Shown here in pieces: positions 57,075 to 64,000 of a DNA stretch of 64,000 bases (its first letter is position 1; each line of letters starts with the position of its first letter). The stretch comes from Kitagawia praeruptora (taxonomy: Eukaryota; Streptophyta; Magnoliopsida; Apiales; Apiaceae), in contig CM075353.1 in the NCBI GenBank assembly GCA_037693485.1, positions 9,186,001-9,250,000 of the forward strand, given 5' to 3'. The position numbers and the translations under genes are program-made. The notes below the pieces were generated by a model that was not told the origin of the DNA, did no database searches, and saw nothing but the letters and a program-made list of their open reading frames with translations.

Positions 57075-60000
57075 TTGTTGATGCCCAAGACCAGGTCTCA
57101 AACGAAAGAAGATCAAGCGAAAGAGGATACAACTCCTCTTAGTCCAGATTCTGGAATTACTTGTCAACAATACATAGATCAACAAAGGAAAGAGAAGCAG
57201 CAAAGGATACCTGAACCAAAGATTGAGATGGCGGACACTCCTAAATCTTTGAAGAACTACTCACAGCCCTCTCCGAGTGGGGTACCTACTGGCCTTGCTA
57301 TGCCAGCAATTCAAGCAGCAAATTTCGAGATCAAGCCTGCTTTGCTCACTATGATCCAACAGAATCAATTTGCTGGGCTTGCCTCTGAAGACCCTACAAA
57401 TCATCTGCAACGCTTTCAACAGCTCTGTTCTACAATTAAACATTAGGGAGTCACTCCAGACCAGTTGAAAGTCATGTTGTTCGGTTTCTCTCTTCGTGAT
57501 AAAGCTAAAAAATGGTTGAATGATATTGATTTGACCGAGTGGGATAAGATTGCTCAGGCTTTCTTAACTGAGTACTTCCCTCCCAACAGAACCGACGATT
57601 TGATCGACAAGATGATGGGTTTTAAGCAAGATTATGGTGAATCACTTCGGGATGCTTGGGACAGATTTAAGGATTATCAACGTGCATGCCCTCACCATGG
57701 TCTTGAGAAGTGGTTTTTGCTTAAACGCTTCTACAATGGTCTTGATCCTGAAACAAAAGGGATGGTTGATAACGCTACGGGTGGTGTGTTTTTAGACAAG
57801 GGAGTTGATGATGCACATGTTTTTCTTTCAAATTTGGCTGCCAATCACTTCAGTAATCCGAGAGCAACCAAGAAAGGGGGTAAACTTGAAGTGGATGCTT
57901 ACTCTCTATTATCATCTCAACTCGCTGCACTGACTCAAGAGATCCACTCATTGAAGACATCTCAACCCTCTACTCAACCTATGAGTATCAATGCATTGTC
58001 ATCCATGGCTCCTATGAATAATCCTGTTTGTGAAGTCTGTGGCATCCAAGGCCATTATGGTAACGATTGCCAATACAATGCTCAAAATTCACAACATTTT
58101 CAGATGGAGCAAGCAAATGTTTTCCAACAGAGGCAGCAGTACAATCCATACTCCAACACTTACAATCCTGGTTGGAAAGATCATCCGAACTTCTCATATA
58201 GGAACAATAATGCTCAGAATTCAAATGTTCCTAATCAGCAGCAATATCAGCAGTCGTACCAGCCTCCTCCACAGCAACAGTATAGGCCTCCTCAAGGACC
58301 TATGAATCCCCCTGGATTCCAAAGGCCTCCTCAGAATTATGCTCCTCAGGCAAATCAAGCTACACAGGCTGATAATCAAGGTGACATGATGAAGATATTG
58401 TTACAGATGCAAAAGAATATGGAGGATACCAACAGAAAGATGAACCAGATGGAGATTCATAACAAGATGTTGGAAACTCAGATTGCTCAAATGGCCAGTT
58501 CTTCATCTACAAGGCAACAAGGCTCTCTACCAGCACAATCAACTCAGCCAAAGGAAAATGTGAATGCCATTGCTCTTAGGAGTGGTCGTACATATGATGC
58601 TCCTCCAATGCCTACTGATGATGTTCCTATTGAGAAAGAAGAAGAGAATTCTGAGGAAGACAAGGTAGAGAAAGTTGTGGAAGATACAAATGAAGATGAA
58701 ACTTAGGAAAACAAGAAAAAGGACAAAGAGAAGACTGCAGTTACTCCTCCACCATTTTTGCCAAAGCTCCCATTCCCTAGCAGGATGAACAGAACTAAGG
58801 TGGACCATCAGTTTGGTAAGTTCATGACACTTGTCAAGAATCTTGAGGTAACAGTTCCTTTCACTAATTTAATTTCTCAAGTTCCATCATATGCAAAGTT
58901 TCTTAAGGATATTCTCACTAAGAAAAGGTCCTTTAGTGAGGTAGAGACAGTAGCTTTTACTGAAGAGTGTAGTGCTGTTTTACAGAATAAGTCTCCACCT
59001 AAGCTTAAAGATCCTGGTAGTTTTTCGATCTCGTGTCATTTAGGTGCATTGTTCATTGATAAAGCTTTATGTGATTTAGGCGCTAGTGTCTCAGTCATGC
59101 CTCTCTCGGTTTTTCAAAAACTAAATATGGGAGAATTAAAATGTACACAGATGACTTTGCAAATGGCAGACCGTTCGATAAAATATCCCTTGGAATTTTA
59201 GAGGATGTGCCTGTTAGGGTTGGAAAATTCTATATTCCTGTAGACTTTGTAGTTCTAGATATGGAAGAGGACAGCCAAATACCTATTATTTTAGGTAGAC
59301 CATTTCTCTGTACTGCAGGTGCTATTATTGATGTTAAAAGTGGGACTCTCACATTGAGCGTTGGTGATGATAAAATTACTTTTACTCTAACCTCTGCTCT
59401 TAAATCCCCTTTGCTTGAGAATACTTGCTGCAGGATTGATGTTATAGATGGAATTATCCGAGATGAGACGCCTCAGATTCTATTGAATGATGCATTGGAA
59501 GCAGTGCTCATGCTTGAAGCTTCAGAAGGAGAAGGACATGCTGAAGTCGATTCATTGATTCTTGAGTTGGATGGTGCAGCTGATCCGAATTGTGAGGTAA
59601 CCAACACTGACACTTCTTGTGGTGAACCTCAGGTAAATAAGTTAGAGCTAAAGTCTTTGCCATCTAATCTTAAATATGTGTTTCTTGATGAAGAAAAGAC
59701 TTGTCCTGTGATTGTTAGCTCTAGTCTTGATGATAACCAGGTTTTTAAGCTTCTTACTGTTTTGCGTGCACATAGAAAAGCTATTGGGTATAGTATTGAT
59801 GATCTTATAGGGATTAGCCCAGATTTTTACATGCATAGAATTCACTTAGATGATGACCATAAGCCTTGCATACAGGGACAACGTCGCTTGAACCCTAACA
59901 TGCAAGAGGTTGTTAAAAAAGAAGTTTTGAAATTGTTAGATGCGGGCATCATTTACCCAATTTCTGATTCTAAATGGGTAAGCCCAGTTCAGGTAGTCCC

Positions 60001-62549
60001 TAAGAAAGGAGGAACAACGGTAATTAAGAATGATAAAGATGAATTTATTCCCACTCGTATTGTCACCGGTTGGCGAATGTGCATAGATTACCGTAAGTTA
60101 AACACTGCTACTAGAAAAGACCATTACCCTCTCCCTTTCATTGATCAGATGTTAGAAAGACTTGCTAAGCATAAGTACTTTTGATATTTAGATGGATATT
60201 CAGGGTTCTTTCAGATCCCTATACATCCTGATGACCAAGAAAAGTCTACATTTACTTGCCCATATGGTACCTTTGCATATCGTAGAGTGCCTTTTGGTTT
60301 GTGCAATGCTCCTGCTACTTTTCAGCGTTGCATGACTGCCATATTTTTCTGATTTTATAGAGTCTATCATGGAAGTATTTATGGATGATTTCAGTGTTTA
60401 TGGGTCTGATTTTGATGTATGTCTGCATAATCTTTCTAAAGTGCTTAAACGTTGTGAAGAGGTGAATTTGGTTTTGAATTGGGAAAAGTGCCACTTCATG
60501 GTCAATGAAGGAGTGGTACTTGGTCACTTGATTTCTGAACATGGCATCCAGGTAGACAAAGCAAAAATTGAGGTGATTGAGAAACTTCCTCCTCCTGTTA
60601 ATGTCAAGGGAGTGAGGAGTTTCCTTGGTCATGCGGGTTTTTATCGTCGTTTAATAAAAGATTTTTCAAAAATTGCAAAACCCCTCACTCAATTGTTGCT
60701 TAAGGATGCCACCTTTGTGTTTACTGATGCTTGTTTGGAGTCTTTTAACAGGATTAATGAAGCTTTGATAAGTGCACCAATCATTCAATCTCCAGATTGG
60801 AATCTTCCATTTAAAATCATGTGTGATGCAAGTGATTATGCAGTTGGAGCAGTTCTCGGTCAAAGGAAAGACAAGGTATTGCACGCCATCTACTATGCAA
60901 GTAAGGCCTTGGATGAAGCTCAAGTTAATTATGCTACGACTGAGAAGGAACTTCTAGCTGTGGTCTACGCTCTTGACAAATTCCGAGCCTATCTCATTGG
61001 CTCAAAAGTCATTGTTCACACTGATTATTCAGCACTTAAATATCTTTTGGCGAAGAAAGAAGCAAAGCCAAGGCTTATTCGTTGGATTCTGTTACTCCAA
61101 GAATTTGACTTGGAAATCAAAGACAAGAAGGGTGCTGAGAATGTAGTTGCGGATCATCTTTCACGGTTGCGTTTCAAATCAGATATTGCGTCAAACACTC
61201 TTATTGACGATTCTTTTCCAGATGATCACTTGTTTTCGGTTGCTACTCAAACTCCATGGTATGCAGATTTTGCAAATTTCTGTGTTAGTGGATCTCACCC
61301 TCCAGAATTGACTTTTCAGCAAAGAAAAAGGTTTTATCATGATGCTAAACAATATTTTTGGGATGACCCTTTCTTGTACCGCAAGTGTGCTGATGGAATT
61401 TTTCGTAGATGTGTCCCTGAGTTCGAAGTACATGACATTCTCAAGCATTGTCATTCTCTCGCATGTGGAGGCCACCATGGTCCTTCCAAAACTGCTGCTA
61501 AGGTACTTCAATCTGGTTTCTTTTGGCCTTCTCTATTTAAGGATGCTCGTGCTTTCTGTTTGGCGTGTGATGTGTGTCAAAGGACGGGTAATATTTCTAA
61601 ACGCCATGAGATGCCTCAAACTGGTATTCTTGAGGTCGAGATATTTGACGTATGGGGTGTTGATTTTATGGGACCCTTCCCAAGTTCTTGTGGAATGAGA
61701 TACATCTTAGTTGCTGTCGATTATGTGTCCAAGTGGGTTGAAGCAGTTGGATCGGTAACAAATGATTCCAGGGTCGTTATGAAGCTCTTTAAGAATATTA
61801 TCTTCCCTCGTTTTGGAGTTCCTAGAACAGTGATAAGTGATGGTGGTTCTCATTTCCGCCATCGACAGTTTGAAACTTTGTTGAAGAAATATGGTGTTAC
61901 TCACAAGGTTGCTCTTGCATATCACCCTCAAACAAGTGGCCAAGTGGAGGTTTCTAATCGCCAAATTAAGAGCATTTTGGAGAAGATGGTTGCAAAGTCA
62001 AGGAAAGATTGGTACTTGGAGTTAGAAGATTCTTTGTGGGCTTATCGGACGGCATACAAAACACCTATAGGAACCACTCCTTATCGGTTGATCTATGGTA
62101 AAGCATGTCACTTGCCAGTGGAATTGGAACATCGCGCTTTTTGGGCTATAAAAGAACTTAATATGGATTTGAAGGCTGCGGGGCAAGCAAGACTTCTTCA
62201 ACTTAATGAGTTAGATGAGCTTCGTTTTGATGCTTATGACAACTCTCAGCTTTACAAGGAGAGAACGAAGAAGATGCATGATAAAATGATCCAGAGAAGA
62301 GATTTTCAGGTTGGTGACAAGGTGTTGTTGTTCAATTCCAGACTTCGACTTTTTCCAGGAAAGCTCAAATCAAGATGGTCCGGACCTTTTACTGTCACCG
62401 ATGTCAAATTTTATGGTGTTATTGAAGTTATGGGACGAGATGGAACAAAATTTAAGGTCAACGGTCAACCCCTTAAATTATATGTGGATGGTGCATTCGT
62501 AGGAAAGATGGAAGTAATTTATCTCGACAACCCCTCCACGGAGATCTGA
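57075..62549 (+). pseudogene. gag-pol: Athila gag-pol pseudogene with five lesions
   Basis: The domain order and motifs match the intact copy: CCHC knuckle CEVCGIQGHYGNDC, protease DLGAS, RT FMDD, RNase H CDASDYAVGA, and integrase HHCC finger with the D,D,E core. Gag has a longer Gln/Pro/Asn-rich stretch after the knuckle. Breaks seen are TAG at 57444-57446, TAG at 58704-58706, a frameshift (one base missing) near 59186-59189, TGA at 60182-60184 and a frameshift (one base extra) near 60345-60349. The segment from RT motif FMDD to the end (60369-62549) is open over 726 codons. It cannot make a full polyprotein. Confidence 0.93.
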
Positions 62550-62590
62550 ACCAGCTGAGTCGAGCCAACAACGTTAAACAAAAGCGCTTC

Positions 62591-62606
62591 TTGGGAGGCA
62601 ACCCAA
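62591..62606 (+). other. Conserved hairpin after gag-pol (second copy)
   Basis: TTGGG-AGGCAA-CCCAA, inside a stretch nearly identical to 46477-46518 and at the same distance after the pol stop. Confidence 0.65.
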
Positions 62607-62669
62607 GCCTTGTTGAAAAAAAAAAGAGAAAAAAAAAAGAGTGTTGTTGAAAAAAAAATCGAATTTTGA

Positions 62670-62830
62670 GCAGGTTGCATCTCTGTAACGCAGGCTGCAC
62701 CTGCGTTTCTGACATTGGGGCAGTTTGCGGGTATGTAACGCAGGCTGCGCCTGCGTTACTGGAGTAGGGGCAGACTGCGGAGCTGTAACGCAAGTTGCGG
62801 TGGCGCAACTGGTATTGGGGCAATTTGCGT
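62670..62830 (+). repeat. Three tandem palindromic units in the Athila 3' region
   Basis: Units of about 47-50 bp contain GTAACGCAGGC-TGC-GCCTGCGTTAC (perfect 11-bp arms at 62735-62759) or diverged forms at about 62685-62709 and 62783-62807. Between them are GGGGCAG(T/A)(T/C)TGCGG-like spacers. Confidence 0.85.
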
Positions 62831-62906
62831 GCCACTCGCGCAGCTTACGCGTCGGTCAGCAAGACAAAAAAATTTTCAGCGTTCCTGTGTTATGTGTAGC
62901 GCCTGT

Positions 62907-62907
<1 letters not shown>

Positions 62908-62970
<63 letters not shown>
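62908..62970. repeat. TA microsatellite
   Basis: About 60 bp of uninterrupted TA dinucleotides. Apparent Tyr-Ile repeat ORFs here are translation of the microsatellite. Confidence 0.97.
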
Positions 62971-62974
<4 letters not shown>

Positions 62975-63339
62975 TTTCCACCCACCATTCTATTTATACC
63001 CCTATTTCACCTAATTCTTTTCCTTTTTCAATTCCAAAACCTCCCATCTCTCCTTAAATTTTTCAAAAATCCTATATCCATCCTAATTCTTTTTCTTTTA
63101 TTCATTAAATCCTATTTCTATCCTACATCAAATTTCAAATCCCACCCCAATTTTTCCTTTTCACATTAAAATTTTTATATTCATCCGATCACTCCATTGT
63201 CTATATATACCCATACATAAACACCTAATTTATTATTTTCTTCCTTTACATCTCTAAAAATTCCAGTTTGGGGGAAAATTAGTGCAAGTTCACCTCTTCG
63301 ATTCGTAGTTGGGATATCTCTTCTATATTTTATTTTTTT

Positions 63340-63857
63340 AGGGATATTCTATATGGTACCATTGTGGTTTCGGCTTTTCTACATGGTACCATCACATTAT
63401 TTACTCCTATCCATGGTACCCTCGTATATTTGGTTTTACATATATAATATCCTTCTGTTAAGTAAAAAGTAATAGAATTGATTTCACACCGTAAAACAAA
63501 TTGTATATTTGAAATCTTTACGAAAAGTTATATAAAATAAACCCTTAAATCATGTAAAACAGAGTCAAAATGAGTGAGATATTTATTGTCAAAGTTTGGT
63601 TATGGAGTTTGAATATATCTCACTCATTTTAATTCCGTTTTACATGATTCAATAGTCTATTTCATGTATTTTTTCGCAACGATTTCAAATATACAATTTG
63701 TTTTACAATTTGAAATCAATTCTATTACTTTGTACTTAACAGAAGGGTATTATATATGAAAAACCAAATGTACGAGGGTACCATGGATATGAGTAAATAA
63801 TGTGATGGTACCATGTAGAAAAGCCAAAACCATAATGGTACCATATAGAATTTCCCT
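63340..63857. mobile_element. Large foldback MITE inserted in the second Athila element
   Basis: Arms of about 240 bp are inverted copies of each other over nearly the whole 518-bp unit, with a loop of about 30 bp near 63583-63612. The ends are AGGGA(T/A)ATTCTATATGG. ATGGTACCAT recurs three times per arm. It lies in T-rich flanks, so the target duplication cannot be read. No ORF, and the superfamily is unknown (MULE-like foldback is one option). Confidence 0.85.
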
Positions 63858-64000
63858 TTTTTTTTATTATGAATTTGTGTTCTTGTAAATTGGGGGTTTT
63901 TTTAATATTCTTGTTAATTGGGTATTTTTGGAGTGATATTGCTTGGTGGTTTTTGGTGGGATATTTCTTGGTGGATGTTGGTGAAGCTATTGTTGAGTGG

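Larger units (their letters stand above)
55658..64000 (+). mobile_element. Decayed Athila-lineage LTR retrotransposon, 3' end outside the window
   Basis: 5' LTR, PBS, gag-pol with several lesions and a long 3' noncoding region reach the window edge. It is the same lineage as the intact element at 39526-49807, with related LTR starts (TGATAGAGT) and closely similar pol, but a different family by LTR sequence. The expected target duplication would be AGACC (55653-55657). Confidence 0.9.

Noticed and set aside
62725..63057. ORFs with long Tyr-Ile repeats
   Set aside because: Translation of the TA microsatellite and the palindromic repeats.

Overview
This is plant nuclear DNA, most likely from a eudicot. 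It has spliced host genes with GT-AG introns, a DYW-class pentatricopeptide gene, an OVATE-family gene, a cytosolic-type tRNA-Leu, Ty3/gypsy elements of the Tat and Athila lineages, Stowaway and foldback MITEs, an L1-type LINE and an Au-like SINE. Nothing fixes the species.

Layout. 1-9672: the 3' part of a Tat-type LTR retrotransposon (element A, + strand). It has pol with two RNase H domains and integrase broken by one TGA, a minisatellite, a spliced gene on the opposite strand, a polypurine tract and the 3' LTR. 9717-21794: element B, a related Tat-type element on the - strand, bounded by both LTRs and a perfect ATTAC duplication. It has no recognisable coding capacity, carries expanded minisatellites, and contains a solo LTR (13875-16069, GGGTG duplication) and a remnant of a third LTR family (about 16281-17472). 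22137-24000: a decayed Mutator-like (MULE) region.

24890-37353 is the gene island. It holds a MEF11/LOI1-like mitochondrial RNA-editing PPR-DYW gene (two exons), a small glyoxalase/VOC-family gene (four exons) and an intronless OVATE family gene. Small repeats sit between and inside them. From memory of Arabidopsis, MEF11 neighbours OFP11 on chromosome 4, and a glyoxalase-family gene neighbours OFP16 on chromosome 2. This window would then keep the ancestral three-gene order.

39526-49807: a complete Athila-lineage element with two 1480-bp LTRs that look identical by eye, a perfect CAAAT duplication, a PBS, a PPT and one uninterrupted 1771-residue gag-pol ORF. It is a very recent, possibly active insertion. 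50149-50227: tRNA-Leu(CAG) on the - strand. 50874-53718: a decayed L1 LINE with an Au-like SINE inside it; both have target-site duplications. 53733-55193 is AT-rich and featureless. 55658 to the window end: a second, decayed Athila element inserted into an LTR of the same family as the 16281-17472 remnant. Its 3' noncoding region carries tandem palindromes, a TA microsatellite and a large foldback MITE.

The host genes are separate units with no operon-like relationship. The rest is a nested record of retrotransposition. The observations most worth following are the stem-preserving hairpin minisatellite of the Tat elements, the spliced antisense gene of element A, the intact Athila element, and the hairpin shared by both Athila elements just after gag-pol.
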